NCBI GenBank assembly: GCA_038040445.1
Contig: JBBPIG010000008.1
Span: 45,117 to 109,116, forward strand
Reading direction: 5' to 3'
Source: Acidobacteriota bacterium
Lineage (GTDB): Bacteria > Acidobacteriota > Blastocatellia > UBA7656
Length of the DNA stretch: 64,000 nucleotides
A program made the translations under genes and the position numbers. Under the pieces are notes generated by a model. That model ran no database searches. It was not told where the DNA came from and worked only from the letters and a program-made list of their open reading frames with translations. Below are positions 1-10,106 of the stretch, one piece after another (within the stretch, counting starts at the first letter, position 1; each line of letters starts with the position of its first letter).

Positions 1-1
1 G

Positions 2-361
2 AACAATGACAAGTCGATCGCTTTGAATGTAGATCGGGTGAGTCAGGCTATAAGGCGCGTAGCACTCATGGCCGATGAGAGAAGTCACGGAGTGAAAGTC
101 GATCTTACCAGCGGGAAACTGAGTATAACATCACAAAGCGCTGACGTGGGCGAGGCCAAGGAAGTGATACCTCTGGATTATACCGGCGACAACCTGAGCA
201 TCGGGTTCAACGCTCAATATGTTCTGGATTTCCTCGGCGTCGTTGGCACAGACGAAGTGTTGTTCGAGTTCAAGGACGAACAGAGCCCCGCCTTGTTGCG
301 GCCATCTGGGGACGGGCAAGCGGATTACAAGTACGTGGTCATGCCAATGCGCCTGCTCTGA
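2..361 (+). CDS. dnaN: DNA polymerase III beta sliding clamp, C-terminal part (5' end outside window)
   Basis: The frame is open to the left edge, so only about the last 119 residues of a protein normally near 370 are present. The visible part is the third clamp domain. It opens with a helix carrying RVALMADERSHGVKV, a hallmark of beta clamps, continues with an IGFNAQYVLDFL segment, and ends in YVVMPMRLL, the conserved carboxy terminus that helps form the pocket for clamp-binding motifs. The clamp encircles DNA and tethers the replicative polymerase. The TTG at position 23 is internal to the gene and is not a start. The next gene begins 9 bases downstream in the same direction. Confidence 0.95.
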   Translation, partial: NNDKSIALNVDRVSQAIRRVALMADERSHGVKVDLTSGKLSITSQSADVGEAKEVIPLDYTGDNLSIGFNAQYVLDFLGVVGTDEVLFEFKDEQSPALLRPSGDGQADYKYVVMPMRLL

Positions 362-370
362 TTTGATTTC

Positions 371-1123
371 GTGACGCGGCGCATGCAAGCCGCAACTCAT
401 GACGGTATGTCCAAAAGCCCGGGCAAAAGAGTTCTCATAGTCGATGATAACAAGTCGATCCGTACGATGGTCGCGGACTATCTCGGCGCCAGAGGCTATG
501 ATGTTATTCAAGCCGTAGACGGGATAAAAGGACTCGATTCCGCGCTCTCTTCAGAAGCCAATGTCATAATCCTTGATGTAGTCATGCCGGGCATAGACGG
601 CGTAAGATTATGTCGGCTTCTTAGGGATAAGGGCGTGACGACACCCATAATAATGCTCACCGAAAAGGCCACCATTGGAGACAAAGAAGCCGGGTACAGT
701 GTGGGCGTCGACGATTATCTCGCGAAGCCTTTCAGTGCTCGTGAACTCGAACTCAGGATCGAGGCGCTGCAAAAGCGAAGCCAATCTGCGACTCAACAGC
801 CGGAGCAAAGCATTGTTAAACGCGGTGAGCTTGAGATCGACTTCGGGAAACACAAGGTCAGGGTTGCTGGTAAAGAGGTCGTCCTAACGCCAATCGAGTT
901 CAACATTCTCAAGCTGCTCGCGTCCGCTCCGGGCAAGGTATACTCGCGGCAAGATCTGCTCAACGCTATCTGGGATACCGCCTACGAGGGCTACAAGCGC
1001 AATATCGATCCTCACGTCAATCGGCTCAGAACCAAGATTGAAGAGCACCCTAAGAGACCGAAGTATGTTCTAACCGTCTGGGGCATTGGCTACAAATTCA
1101 ACGACGCCCAATCATCAGATTAG
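371..1123 (+). CDS. OmpR/PhoB-family two-component response regulator
   Basis: About 250 residues in two domains. The receiver domain has VLIVDDNKSIR with the acidic pair, the phospho-acceptor Asp in VIILDVVMPGIDG, and the conserved Lys in DDYLAKPFS. The C-terminal winged-helix DNA-binding domain has LTPIEFNILKLLASAPGKV and ends with the wing hairpin VWGIGYKF. It is expected to bind DNA when phosphorylated by a sensor kinase, but no kinase is adjacent, so it is an orphan here. The start is uncertain: GTG at 371, ATG at 383 or ATG at 407 are all possible and none has a convincing Shine-Dalgarno sequence. The last begins closest to the receiver domain. Confidence 0.92.
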   Translation: MTRRMQAATHDGMSKSPGKRVLIVDDNKSIRTMVADYLGARGYDVIQAVDGIKGLDSALSSEANVIILDVVMPGIDGVRLCRLLRDKGVTTPIIMLTEKATIGDKEAGYSVGVDDYLAKPFSARELELRIEALQKRSQSATQQPEQSIVKRGELEIDFGKHKVRVAGKEVVLTPIEFNILKLLASAPGKVYSRQDLLNAIWDTAYEGYKRNIDPHVNRLRTKIEEHPKRPKYVLTVWGIGYKFNDAQSSD

Positions 1124-1371
1124 AAGACGCGCTTTCGACGGCTGAGATAGTTCTCGTTGGCGGCCCCCTTCCGGTTCTAAAGACGCCGCGAAGCTCGCAC
1201 AGACGAAAGCTCGTACGAAAGTTGCTGCTCCTAGTCCGATACTGTATCCTTAGCGTAGCTTTTGAGACGCAGGAAGCCCCGGTTTGCTAGAATCTGTTGG
1301 GTAAACACGACTTGTAAGGCGCGATAGACGGTGACCGACACCACGCCGGCTGGTTTTTTGACGAGCGGACG

Positions 1372-3189
1372 ATGTTAGGCAAGAGCAGTCCTATTCAAGG
1401 CAGAGTACCCGACCACGACGCCGCAGACATCGGGGCGACAGATACACCCTCGGGTTCCAGCGCAGGTGATTCAACAGAGGCGGCCGCGCGCGCGGTCAAC
1501 GCAAATCACCCTACCTCTGACATTGAGACCGCGTCCGCGGGTATGAACGCGCCAGACGCCTCGACGGGAAATCGATGGTGGGTACTGGCGTTGGTTTCTG
1601 CGCTTATGCTCACAGCGCTGACTGCGTCTGGTATATATCTCGTCACCAAGAAACCTTCGACCGTTGATCAGGTCGTCATACTTACGGTGCCGTCCGGCGC
1701 CGAGATCAGACTCGACTCAAAAGACTACGGACATTCTCCGGTCAAGCTCGAACGGTTGGCGATTGGGACATACACATTGACGATCGCCAAAGAAGGGTTT
1801 GAACCGGTCGTGGAGACGATAACCGTTGCCGAATCCGCGTCGCTCGAATTCAAACTCAAGCCGGTGCCGCCATCGGAAGCAGTTGGGCTCCCTGCTGAAG
1901 AAGCTATCAGACAGTATCAGCAGCAAGCAGAAGAGGCCCTGGCGCGAGGCAACTACGGGGTGCCTTATGATGGCAGCGCGCGCAAGTACGCCGATCTCAT
2001 TCTTAATCTCGATCCGAACAATAGTTTTGCTCTGGAAATGCGCGAACGTGTTCGCAAGACGGCGCACCAGTCGGCGGAATCCGCGCTCTCGCGTGGTGAC
2101 CATGCTCAGGCCCAGGAGATATACGCCTTCCTGGTCGATTACTACGAGAGCGACGAAGAGGCGCGCGCGGCTGCTGCGAGGCTTGAAACCCAACTGTTGG
2201 CGCGGCGCGGCGAAGTTCGCGAGATGGTGCGCAAGGCCGATGAAGCGCTCCAAGCCGGCCGCCTGACCGATCCCCCTCGCGCAAGCGCTTACTATTACTC
2301 AAAGCAGGCGCTGGCCATCGATCGCCAGAACGACAAGGCGCGCCAGATTCTTAATCAGGTGAAAGAGAAGCTGGCGGCGGCGGGTGAGCAAGCTTATGCG
2401 CGTGGTGATGTCGAGGCCGGAATCAAACAACTCGATCAGGTCGCTCAACTGTTTCGCGAGGATAAACAGATTCGCGCGCGCGTCCGCGAGCTGCAGAGCA
2501 CTCGAGCACCTGAAGCTGCGAAGCCTGCCGATGCCAATGCCCGCCGTGTCCGGGGACTTGACCATTACCTCAAAGAAAACTTCAACGACGCAATTCTTGA
2601 CCTCGAGTATGCTGTCTTTAACGGACGAGGGACGCCCGATGTCGTGTTCGCACTAGCGCGTTCCTACATGAGAATCGGCCAACTAGATCAGGCCGAGTCT
2701 TATTTTCTCAAAGTTCCGCATAGCCCGGCCGACCCCTATCATTCCTCCCTAGCGGCACTCGGCGATATTGCGTACCAGCGGGGCGACTCTGCAACAGCGG
2801 TCGAGCGATGGAAGGAAGCCCGCCAGTTGGGAGGCAGCACGCAATACTCAGTAGCGACGCTCGAGGACAAAATAGAGCGAATCGAAAAGAAGCAGCGCGA
2901 AAAGGCCGCTGAACCCACGCCTCTTACGATACCGGCAAAGCATCTGCACGGGTTTCTCGGCGGCTCGTGCAGCGGAACGATAACGATCAACTCCACTGGC
3001 GTCCGTTATGATGGAGAGCATCCCTATTCATACAGCATTGCAGGCGTCGAGGTGCGCACAACCAAAGATGAGATGACGATTCAGTTTCAGAAGGGCTCCC
3101 AAAGGTTTAAGGTCGCGCGAACCGATGCTGAGCGCTTCCGCGAAACGCTTTCTCGTTATAAGCAGGCATACTCGCCATCCAAGAACTGA
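1372..3189 (+). CDS. PEGA-domain and TPR-repeat single-pass membrane protein
   Basis: 605 residues. The first 65 are acidic, Ala/Ser-rich and probably cytoplasmic. One membrane helix follows (about residues 68-92, WWVLALVSALMLTALTASG), then a PEGA beta-sandwich (about 100-165, with VPSGAEIRLDSKDYGHSPV). A long helical section is built of TPR-like repeats (about 175-490). A C-terminal beta-rich domain of about 80 residues has a GGSCSGTITINSTGVRYDG segment that resembles a PH-like fold. PEGA and TPR modules are usually scaffolds at the cell envelope. No enzymatic motif is visible. The 248 bases upstream hold no gene. Confidence 0.8.
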   Translation: MLGKSSPIQGRVPDHDAADIGATDTPSGSSAGDSTEAAARAVNANHPTSDIETASAGMNAPDASTGNRWWVLALVSALMLTALTASGIYLVTKKPSTVDQVVILTVPSGAEIRLDSKDYGHSPVKLERLAIGTYTLTIAKEGFEPVVETITVAESASLEFKLKPVPPSEAVGLPAEEAIRQYQQQAEEALARGNYGVPYDGSARKYADLILNLDPNNSFALEMRERVRKTAHQSAESALSRGDHAQAQEIYAFLVDYYESDEEARAAAARLETQLLARRGEVREMVRKADEALQAGRLTDPPRASAYYYSKQALAIDRQNDKARQILNQVKEKLAAAGEQAYARGDVEAGIKQLDQVAQLFREDKQIRARVRELQSTRAPEAAKPADANARRVRGLDHYLKENFNDAILDLEYAVFNGRGTPDVVFALARSYMRIGQLDQAESYFLKVPHSPADPYHSSLAALGDIAYQRGDSATAVERWKEARQLGGSTQYSVATLEDKIERIEKKQREKAAEPTPLTIPAKHLHGFLGGSCSGTITINSTGVRYDGEHPYSYSIAGVEVRTTKDEMTIQFQKGSQRFKVARTDAERFRETLSRYKQAYSPSKN

Positions 3190-3262
3190 ACATCCATACA
3201 TCCGGCTGGCCTGGGTGCTACCCGCACAGGGAATTGACCACGCGAAAATCTCGAGTATAGTT

Positions 3263-3289
3263 GTTCGCGTCACCTTCGAGGTGACGAAC
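3263..3289. terminator. Stem-loop between convergent genes
   Basis: GTCACCT and AGGTGAC flank a TCG loop, and the stem extends outward with GTTCG and GAAC around a two-base bulge. It lies between the 3' ends of the PEGA gene (stop 3189) and the HD gene (stop 3359), where a bidirectional terminator is expected. There is no T-run, so the assignment is tentative. Confidence 0.4.
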
Positions 3290-3358
3290 GAGCGAAATCG
3301 AACAGGCGCTCAAGCTTCCATTAATCTAAAAAACGATTCCATTCCAATAAGGAGGTGG

Positions 3359-4657
3359 CTACCCGCCGCCTCGCGCCTCGCTTGCGTGTGCACTTATGAG
3401 AAGCGAGATCTCGTCGGCTACCTCGACCGGGACGCAGACGCGATCAATGCGATAGCCGCGCATGCCTCGAACCACTTCTGAGACTTCGCTTATTTCCCGT
3501 ATGGAGGACTGCGGTCCGGTTTCAACGTAGATCAGGCTTTTTGGGTCAACGCCCACGGTGGAATAGTCACCGTAGTATGGAACGTCGGTCGCCCGATCGG
3601 TTATCAGATAGTACTGCGGATCAAAGCCTGCTCGCCGAACAATCTCACCCGCGCTTATCCAAAAGCTCTCTGGTACGGTGGCCGCCAGGTCGATCGCTTT
3701 GAACAACCTGCGATGTATCAGGCGAGTCGCCAGGTCCGCGAGTATCTCATCGTCATCGCGCGACCACTCTTTGAGCCGAAACATCACATCGGTGTCGTCA
3801 AGCTGCAGGTATTCGCGAGTGCCGACCTGTTGCCCTGTTAGCATCTTCTCAAACACAGAACCGGGCATACGAAACCCCAGAGTGCCGCGCTCGATCAGCG
3901 TGCGCGCCCGGTTCAGCGCCGAAATCAACACGGCCTCCGCCGATCGCAGCGTCCGATGAAAGTAGACCTGTCGGAACATGTAGTAACGCGCCTGCAGATA
4001 CTCCTCTACTGCATACAGACCTTTCGACTCTACGTAGATTTGATCGCGCGATTCATCTATTCTGAGCGCGTGCAGCACCCATTCCAGGTCATACATTCCG
4101 TACTTCGCACCGGTCATCAAGCTGTCGCGCAGAAGGTAATCCATCCGATCGCAATCAAGCTGCGAAGAGACTAGCTGCGAGACAAACGCCGGCGAATAGC
4201 TGTGCTTATACAGCAAAGCTAGTTTTGCCGGAAGCTCCCGATCAAAGCTGCTGAGGATTTGGTTAACTTCGGTTGCCTCATCCAGAACTATACGCCGCGT
4301 CCAGTCTTCGTGATGAAAGTGAAATACCTTCTCTACCACGTGCGAGAGGGGACCGTGCCCGAGGTCGTGAAGCAACGCCCCGGCCCGGCCGGCGACGCGC
4401 GCCTCGTCGCTAATCGGGTGATGCGAGCCCAGCAGCTTCAGCGCGCGAGTCATGACCTGCATCACGCCGATCGAATGAGTGAAGCGGCTGTGCTCCGCGC
4501 CTTGATAAGTGAACATCGCGAGACCTAGCTGCTTGATCCGGCGCAGCCGCTGGAACTCCGCCGAGTCTATCAAGTCGACCATTAGCCGGTCTTCGGAAGC
4601 AGACTCGTCCAACGAAATGATGTTGTGAAGCGGATCGCGATAGTTTCGTTGAGGCAA
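3359..4657 (-). CDS. HD-domain phosphohydrolase (SAMHD1/dGTPase-like, COG1078 type)
   Basis: 432 residues. The N-terminus [14 protein letters not shown] and the stretch [20 protein letters not shown] are typical of the COG1078 group of HD proteins. Metal-binding residues are visible in RFTHSIGVM and [15 protein letters not shown], and a further Asp in [15 protein letters not shown]. Relatives hydrolyse deoxynucleoside triphosphates, but the substrate cannot be read from sequence. The start is TTG at 4657, supported by AGAGG six bases upstream. The gene is convergent with the PEGA gene and transcribed in the same direction as the permease gene upstream of it. Confidence 0.88.
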   Translation of the reverse strand: MPQRNYRDPLHNIISLDESASEDRLMVDLIDSAEFQRLRRIKQLGLAMFTYQGAEHSRFTHSIGVMQVMTRALKLLGSHHPISDEARVAGRAGALLHDLGHGPLSHVVEKVFHFHHEDWTRRIVLDEATEVNQILSSFDRELPAKLALLYKHSYSPAFVSQLVSSQLDCDRMDYLLRDSLMTGAKYGMYDLEWVLHALRIDESRDQIYVESKGLYAVEEYLQARYYMFRQVYFHRTLRSAEAVLISALNRARTLIERGTLGFRMPGSVFEKMLTGQQVGTREYLQLDDTDVMFRLKEWSRDDDEILADLATRLIHRRLFKAIDLAATVPESFWISAGEIVRRAGFDPQYYLITDRATDVPYYGDYSTVGVDPKSLIYVETGPQSSIREISEVSEVVRGMRGYRIDRVCVPVEVADEISLLISAHASEARGGG

Positions 4658-4802
4658 TGCCGACCTCTGCCACGCTCTGGTTGTTATCCCTTCGAGATAT
4701 TACCATAGCGAAACCCATTTGGAGTGCGCCGCCTTCGATCAGCATGTCCGGCGGCATAACCTCGGCGGCGCTTTGGCCTGGCGCACCACGACGTGTTCAG
4801 CT

Positions 4803-6446
4803 CTAGTCGGCGCTCGTCTCAGTCTCGGTGACCGGCGAACCCGCCGGCGAAACGCCGTGCTTGCTTATCTCGTGTGCGAGGCGGCGAGCCATAACGCTGT
4901 GTCTTCTCCCGTAGCCGAAATATATTGCGAAGCCGATCAACAGCCAGACGAACAATCGCAACCAGTTCTCCGCGGGCAACGAGAACATCAGCAGCAGACA
5001 GATCGCGATTCCGAGTATCGGTACCAGCGGAACAAGCGGAGCGCGAAATGGGCGCTCGGCGTTCGGGTGCGTGCGGCGCATGATAAGCACCGCCGAGCAC
5101 ACAATCACAAACGCCAGCAACGTGCCAATGTTGACCAGGGTCAGCAATACATCGATCGGAAAGAGCGCGGCCGCGGTTCCGACGAAGATGCCGGTGGCGA
5201 TCGTCGATTTCCAAGGCGTGTGAAAGCGTTCGTGAACCGCGGCGAAGAACTTTGCCGGCAGTAATCCGTCACGCGCCATCGCCAGCAGTATCCGGGCTTG
5301 ACTCAGCATCGTTACCAGCACCACCGAGGTGATTCCGGCAACCGCGCCTAGCGAGATCAGCAATCGCGCCCACGTCAGGCCCTGCTGTTTGAAAGCGTCG
5401 GCAACCGGCGCGTTGATGTCCAGCTTGTTGTAAGGGACCATTCCGGTCAGCACTGCCGTAACGGCGATATACAGGACCGTGCAAAGCACCAGAGACGTGA
5501 TGATCCCGATCGGCACGTCGCGTCGAGGATTGCGAGCTTCTTCGGCATGCGTGGACACGGAATCGAAACCGATATACGCGAAGAATATCAGCGCACCGCC
5601 GGCCAGCATTCCCAGGGGCTGCCCCCCCGCGTCCGTTTGCCCAAGGATAGTCTTGCCAAAGAAGCTGACGCCGGTCAGACCGTAGGGTGAAAAGGGATGC
5701 CAGTTGTTTGGATCAACGTAGAACACGCCAACTCCAATCACCAACTGCACGATCGCCAGTTTCACGACCACCATCGCCGCGTTGAAGCTGGCACTCTCTT
5801 TGATGCCGATGACCAGAATCACGGTGACGATCGCTGTGATGACGATCGCCGGACCGTCAAGCAATGTTCCGGTTGTCACCCACTTCCCGAGCTCGGCATC
5901 GAAATCAACCGGCGCGCGGCTCAGCGCCTCTGGAAGCTTGAGCCCGAATATGCCGATGAGGTCCTGAAAGTAAGCCGACGCGCCGTGAGTAACAGTCGCC
6001 GCGCTGACCGCGTATTCGAGCACCAGGTCCCAGCCGATTATCCACGCGAACAACTCGCCGAGCGTCGTGTACGCATACGTGTAAGGAGACCCGGCTACCG
6101 GGACCATCGCAGCAAACTCCGCGTAGCACAACGCCGCGAATACGCAGGCGCTTCCTGCGACGACGTATGACAGCATCAAGGCAGGACCGGCGACGTTGTG
6201 AGCCGCGGCGCCGGTCGCAACGAAGATACCCGCGCCGATGATCGCGCCAACTCCCAGGCTGGTTAGTTGAATTGGTCCGAGCACGCGACGCAAGCGGTGT
6301 TCGCCCGCCATCTCGTCGAGCAACAATCTGAGCGGCTTCTTGGCGAACAGTTGGTTCGCAGAAGACGCGGCCCCGCCTTGCGCCCCGGCGGGTTCGTCTT
6401 GCGAGCTTAAAGCTCGGACTTCTGATGCCAACGGTGATTTCCGCAT
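4803..6446 (-). CDS. APC-superfamily amino acid permease
   Basis: 547 residues with about 12 hydrophobic segments. The first has the APC signature LGVGAIIGAGIFVATGAAA (near residue 65). Later landmarks are FAYIGFDSVSTHAEEARNP and the loop PRRDVPIGI, as in the cationic amino acid transporter (CAT/YfnA) branch. It should import amino acids across the inner membrane by proton or solute coupling. The frame stays open to 6590, but the ATG at 6446 has GGAGG at good spacing and avoids overlapping the upstream hydrolase gene (stop at 6526). The cytoplasmic tail is short. Confidence 0.9.
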   Translation of the reverse strand: MRKSPLASEVRALSSQDEPAGAQGGAASSANQLFAKKPLRLLLDEMAGEHRLRRVLGPIQLTSLGVGAIIGAGIFVATGAAAHNVAGPALMLSYVVAGSACVFAALCYAEFAAMVPVAGSPYTYAYTTLGELFAWIIGWDLVLEYAVSAATVTHGASAYFQDLIGIFGLKLPEALSRAPVDFDAELGKWVTTGTLLDGPAIVITAIVTVILVIGIKESASFNAAMVVVKLAIVQLVIGVGVFYVDPNNWHPFSPYGLTGVSFFGKTILGQTDAGGQPLGMLAGGALIFFAYIGFDSVSTHAEEARNPRRDVPIGIITSLVLCTVLYIAVTAVLTGMVPYNKLDINAPVADAFKQQGLTWARLLISLGAVAGITSVVLVTMLSQARILLAMARDGLLPAKFFAAVHERFHTPWKSTIATGIFVGTAAALFPIDVLLTLVNIGTLLAFVIVCSAVLIMRRTHPNAERPFRAPLVPLVPILGIAICLLLMFSLPAENWLRLFVWLLIGFAIYFGYGRRHSVMARRLAHEISKHGVSPAGSPVTETETSAD

Positions 6447-6525
6447 TCCAAATCCTCCACGCGGCCTAAGGTTCAGGCCGATAGTTCCCGCCAGATTTGA
6501 AACGTTCACCGATGGCCGAGCGCTT

Positions 6526-7443
6526 CTAGCGGGGTTTGGAAAAACTCTGATAAACGATGTTGATCCAGGTTTTGGTGTTGATGAATCCACCGCCCCAGCT
6601 TTTCCACTTTTCGGGTAGCCCTTCTGTCTGAATCTGCTCGAGCGTCTTTCCCGCCTTCATCCGATCACGCACAATGCCGATCGTTTCGATTAGCATCGCG
6701 TGAAACGTCTTGAGGTCGTCGATCGTCGCGAGCGGACCGTGACCCGGGATGATCTTCGCGCCCGCGGGTATCTTCGAGATCGCGGTTGCCACGTTCTGTT
6801 CGTACCCTGCAACGTCTCCGCCGCTGTTGAGGTCGATGAACGGAAACATCCCGTTGAAGAAGTCATCGCCCATGTGAACCACGTTCGAGCGAGTGAAGAA
6901 GATTATGCTGTCGCCGTCGGTGTGCCCGCGCGGGAAGTGGATGACTCGAATCTCCTCGCCGTTGAAATGCACCGAAAGCGACTGATCGAAGGTTATGACC
7001 GGGAGCGCTTCCTTGGGCGCAGGAACCGCGGTACCGCCCGCCGGCTTCAGCTCACCCGAGAGCCGCTTGCGAACATTGTCGTGAGCGATGATCGAAGCTT
7101 CCACGCCGAACTGCGCATTGGATCCCGTGTGGTCGCCGTGCCAATGCGTATTGAGCACGTACCGCAGCTTGCCCTCGCCCAGCGCCTTGAGCGCCGCGCG
7201 AATCTTGTCCGCAAGCGGCGCGAACTGATCATCGACTATCAGGATTCCATCGGTTCCGACGGACACGCCGATGTTGCCGCCCGAGCCTTGCAGCATGTAG
7301 ACGCTGCCGGCGACCGGGCTCGACTTGATCTCAACTTTCGACAGATCGCCTTGCGCTCGCGCGATTGCGACGGGCAAGCACACGATGATGGACAGAACCA
7401 GCGCGGTGTAACGACTCCTGTGACCAGCGATGTAACGAATCAT
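6526..7443 (-). CDS. Secreted metallo-beta-lactamase-fold hydrolase
   Basis: 305 residues with an N-terminal signal peptide (hydrophobic core ALVLSIIVCLPVAIARA). The zinc motif is NTHWHGDHTG (HxHxDH). A later His is in HFPRGHTDGDS, an Asp is in VHMGDDFF, and the last His is in IIPGHGPL. This is a full binuclear-zinc site. It is related to the class B and SoxH-like secreted hydrolases often labelled beta-lactamase-like; the true substrate is unknown. GGAGG lies nine bases before the ATG. The permease gene starts 79 bases downstream, so the two may be co-transcribed. Confidence 0.87.
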   Translation of the reverse strand: MIRYIAGHRSRYTALVLSIIVCLPVAIARAQGDLSKVEIKSSPVAGSVYMLQGSGGNIGVSVGTDGILIVDDQFAPLADKIRAALKALGEGKLRYVLNTHWHGDHTGSNAQFGVEASIIAHDNVRKRLSGELKPAGGTAVPAPKEALPVITFDQSLSVHFNGEEIRVIHFPRGHTDGDSIIFFTRSNVVHMGDDFFNGMFPFIDLNSGGDVAGYEQNVATAISKIPAGAKIIPGHGPLATIDDLKTFHAMLIETIGIVRDRMKAGKTLEQIQTEGLPEKWKSWGGGFINTKTWINIVYQSFSKPR

Positions 7444-7719
7444 GGATTGGCCTCCGTTTTAATCGGGATGGGTGCAGCTCGATGCTTCGAGGACTATACC
7501 CCATCCACGGCGCAGAGTTGAACGACCCTGCGCTTCGGCCACTCCGAGTTCTTGCCCGACATTTATCGTGCGCGGCGACTATAGGCCGAATCTGGGCGAG
7601 AGGCTATTGCATTGTCACGAAGGATTCAAATTGAGGAGCGGAGTGCTCGAGGAAGGAATTAACTGCTATTCATATCTATTCTTGTGAACGATCGAGACAG
7701 AGGATAGTTGGCTAAGGGA

Positions 7720-8130
7720 TCAGTCCCGCGATGCGCCAGTACGGTCTCGCAAGCGGCCCGCTTGTCGAAATCGGCTCTTGATGAGCCGGCCTCGAACGTC
7801 GAAGAGCTCTGGACGTGCGGCGCGCGCGAGAGCCATGGAATTCGACAGCATTGTCTCGTCAACTTCTTCGCCGAGTCTCTGCAGTTCTGCCCGCTCTGCC
7901 TTGGTGAGCTTACCGTCGGTGTTCTTGTCCAGCAGCTTCGCGAGACGAGACTGTTTGCTGAGGGGAAGTCTGCGAAGGTGCACGGTGACGGTTTTCTGTT
8001 CGGGCGCGGTCGAAGCAAGCAGTCGTTCTGCAAGCTCGCGCCGCAGTCTCAACGGCAGACGCTCAGCGGCAGACAGCCAACTCTCAAAGCTTCGTTTATC
8101 TGAGCCACGATGCGACCCTCTCTCGTCCAA
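7720..8130 (-). CDS. Small hypothetical protein, possible antitoxin-like
   Basis: Up to 136 residues, strongly charged and helical. The core LPLSKQSRLAKLLDKNTDG followed by LTKAERAELQRLGEEVD and MLSNSMALARAARPELF matches a family often seen as short standalone proteins in soil bacteria and cyanobacteria. I do not know a proven function. The only available starts are non-ATG (TTG at 8130), so the N-terminus is uncertain and the first 20 or so residues may be untranslated. No partner gene is visible; the 276 bases downstream towards 7444 contain none. Confidence 0.55.
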   Translation of the reverse strand: MDERGSHRGSDKRSFESWLSAAERLPLRLRRELAERLLASTAPEQKTVTVHLRRLPLSKQSRLAKLLDKNTDGKLTKAERAELQRLGEEVDETMLSNSMALARAARPELFDVRGRLIKSRFRQAGRLRDRTGASRD

Positions 8131-8215
8131 CTTTCGGTTTGTGCGATGGCTCGACGTTACCAGCCCAATCCTCGGCCGGTCAATCTTTGTAAGGTTAACG
8201 AACTACACGCGCGGG

Positions 8216-8995
8216 TCAAAGCGCGCTACCGAGAAGCTCGCCTAGTTTCTTGCGGCAACTGCGGCTCAACATCAATTCGGTTCCGTCCTTCAGGATGACG
8301 CGATACTCGTTATGAAACCACGGCTGCAGCTCGCGAACGCGCTCGATGTTCACGATCGTCGAGCGATGGATGCGCGGGAACTTCTTCGGATCGAGCTGGC
8401 CTTCCATACTACCGATCGCTTCTCGCAGCAGGTAAGACTCCTTGCCGGCGTGGAGCCGAACGTACTTGCCTTCGGCCTCGATCCAATCGATCTCTTCGGT
8501 CTTCAGGAAGAACGCCCGGCCTCCCGCTTTGATCACCAGCCGCTCGATGTGACTGGGCTTTGCTTTTAGTTCGGCCAGCAGGGCAAGCGTCTGCCGATTC
8601 AGATTGTCTCCGCGCTCGGAAGCAAGGCGGGACTTCGCGCGTTGCAACGCTTTTTCAAATCGCGTGCGGTCGAACGGCTTCACCAGGTAATCAACGGCTG
8701 AGACCTCAAATGCCCGTAGCGCATATTGATCGTAAGCGGTCACAAAAATCACAAGCGGGATTTGCGGCTCCGCTATCGATTCCAGAACATCGAAGCCGTC
8801 AATCTCCGGCATCTGCACATCGAGAAAAACCAGATCGGGGTTCTGAGCGCCGATCGCGGCAATGGCTTCGCGTCCGTTGGCACTGTCGGCGAGGATCTCA
8901 ACCTCCGGATCGTGGGCAAGCATCCGCCTGATCTTGCGGCGTGCCAGGGGCTCGTCGTCGACTATCAGTACGCGGATTCTTCTGCCTGCCGTCAT
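8216..8995 (-). CDS. LytTR-family response regulator (LytR/AlgR type)
   Basis: 259 residues. The receiver domain has VLIVDDEPLARRKI, phospho-acceptor Asp in VFLDVQMPEIDG and Lys in VDYLVKPFDRTRF. The LytTR DNA-binding domain covers about residues 150-255, with IDWIEAEGKYVRLH, FPRIHRSTIVNI and a C-terminal LSRSCRKKLGELLG. The start overlaps the stop of the kinase gene by ATGA, so translation is coupled. The partner kinase is damaged (see its entry), so phosphorylation of this regulator may be lost or altered. Confidence 0.92.
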   Translation of the reverse strand: MTAGRRIRVLIVDDEPLARRKIRRMLAHDPEVEILADSANGREAIAAIGAQNPDLVFLDVQMPEIDGFDVLESIAEPQIPLVIFVTAYDQYALRAFEVSAVDYLVKPFDRTRFEKALQRAKSRLASERGDNLNRQTLALLAELKAKPSHIERLVIKAGGRAFFLKTEEIDWIEAEGKYVRLHAGKESYLLREAIGSMEGQLDPKKFPRIHRSTIVNIERVRELQPWFHNEYRVILKDGTELMLSRSCRKKLGELLGSAL

Positions 8996-9934
8996 CTTAT
9001 CGTGACCTCTTCCTGCTCGCGAACGACGCCCGCCGTTACGAACGGGAATTCCAGCATCACTTGCAGTCCGCCTTCCGGAGCGTCCGACAACTCAAATCGA
9101 TGAGCCGCTCGATACAACTGTTCGAGCCGGGCACGGGTGTTCGTCAGCCCCAGCCCTTCCTTAATTCGTCCGCTCGAAGCTTCGCCGCGGTGCAGCCCGC
9201 GTCCGTTGTCTTTCACCTCCAATTGAAGCGTGTCCCCGGACCGCTTCGCGTTAATCTCAATCTGTCCCGGAGCGATTCGCGAGACGATCCCATGCCTGAT
9301 TGCATTCTCGACTATCGGCTGCAGGATGAGGTTCGGCACGCGCGCGTCGAGCGTCTCCGGCTCGATATTCATAATCACGGTCAGGCGATCGTGGAAGCGC
9401 ACCTGCTCGATCTCGAGGTAGCACCTCAAAAACTCCAGCTCTTCTTGAAGCGTGACCTCTTGCGCGCCCGAGTTCTCGAGCGTCATCCGCAGCAAGTCTC
9501 CGAGCCGCGCCAGCATTTGATCCGCGGCGTCGACGTCTTCATCGAGCAGCGCGGAGATCGAGTTGAGAGTGTTGAACAAGAAGTGCGGATGCAACTGCAT
9601 CTTCAACGCCTGCAACTGAGCCTCGGTCACTTGCAACTGGGCCTCGGCGAGCTCGGCCTTCAGACGTGAGATCTTCACCTCTTCTTCCTGATGGCGCCGG
9701 TAGTAGTCGATCGCGTAGCTGACCAGGAAGATCGTCCCGTAGCTCATGAAGCCGGTCGGAAGATTGAACAGGATGTCGGACCTCCCACACCAACATCTGG
9801 CCAAGCGACGGCGGTTGCTTGAAGATGTCGACGTAATGCTCGGCGAAGAAATAATAGTTCAGGGTGAAGGACAAACCTATGAGCATCCACACCGCCAGCA
9901 CCAGGACCCATAACGTCGAATATCGCCTTAGCAT
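8992..9934 (-). pseudogene. LytS/YehU-like sensor histidine kinase, frameshifted and apparently internally deleted
   Basis: The catalytic half is intact (about 9780 down to 8992): the phospho-acceptor region LHPHFLFNTLNSISALL is the hallmark of the LytS/YehU family, followed by an ATP-binding domain with DNGRGL and GLGLTNTRARL. The N-terminus (9934 down to about 9785) starts with one membrane helix, WVLVLAVWMLIGL, in a different frame. The frames switch close to 9780-9785 in the run GTGGGAGGTCC. At the junction the text jumps from the first helix region straight to a last-helix segment (FMSYGTIFLVSYAIDYYRR). Family members usually have four or more helices, so membrane segments seem to be missing too. 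It could be a real decay event or an assembly error. Translation from an internal start near 9740 could still give a soluble kinase. Confidence 0.75.
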
Positions 9935-10106
9935 CGCTTGCCCCTTCGCGTGGCTCGCACCCGCGTTGAAAATGGTTGTCTATGATAGCGCGAAATCGCA
10001 AACTCAAGCACGACTTTGTTGAGCGCGTGATTTGCGAGCCAGGCATTGTTTGACCACCGTGCGCCAAGGCGATAAGGTTTGGTGTTTCCGGCTAGCGACG
10101 AAGAAA

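Noticed and set aside
3290..3358. AAGGAGGTGG ribosome-site-like sequence near 3350 on the plus strand
   Set aside because: It is followed by the 3' end of the minus-strand HD gene and no plus-strand start or domain.
9744..10067. 107-codon minus-strand frame upstream of the kinase
   Set aside because: A third frame overlapping the kinase N-terminus; no domain and poor start.
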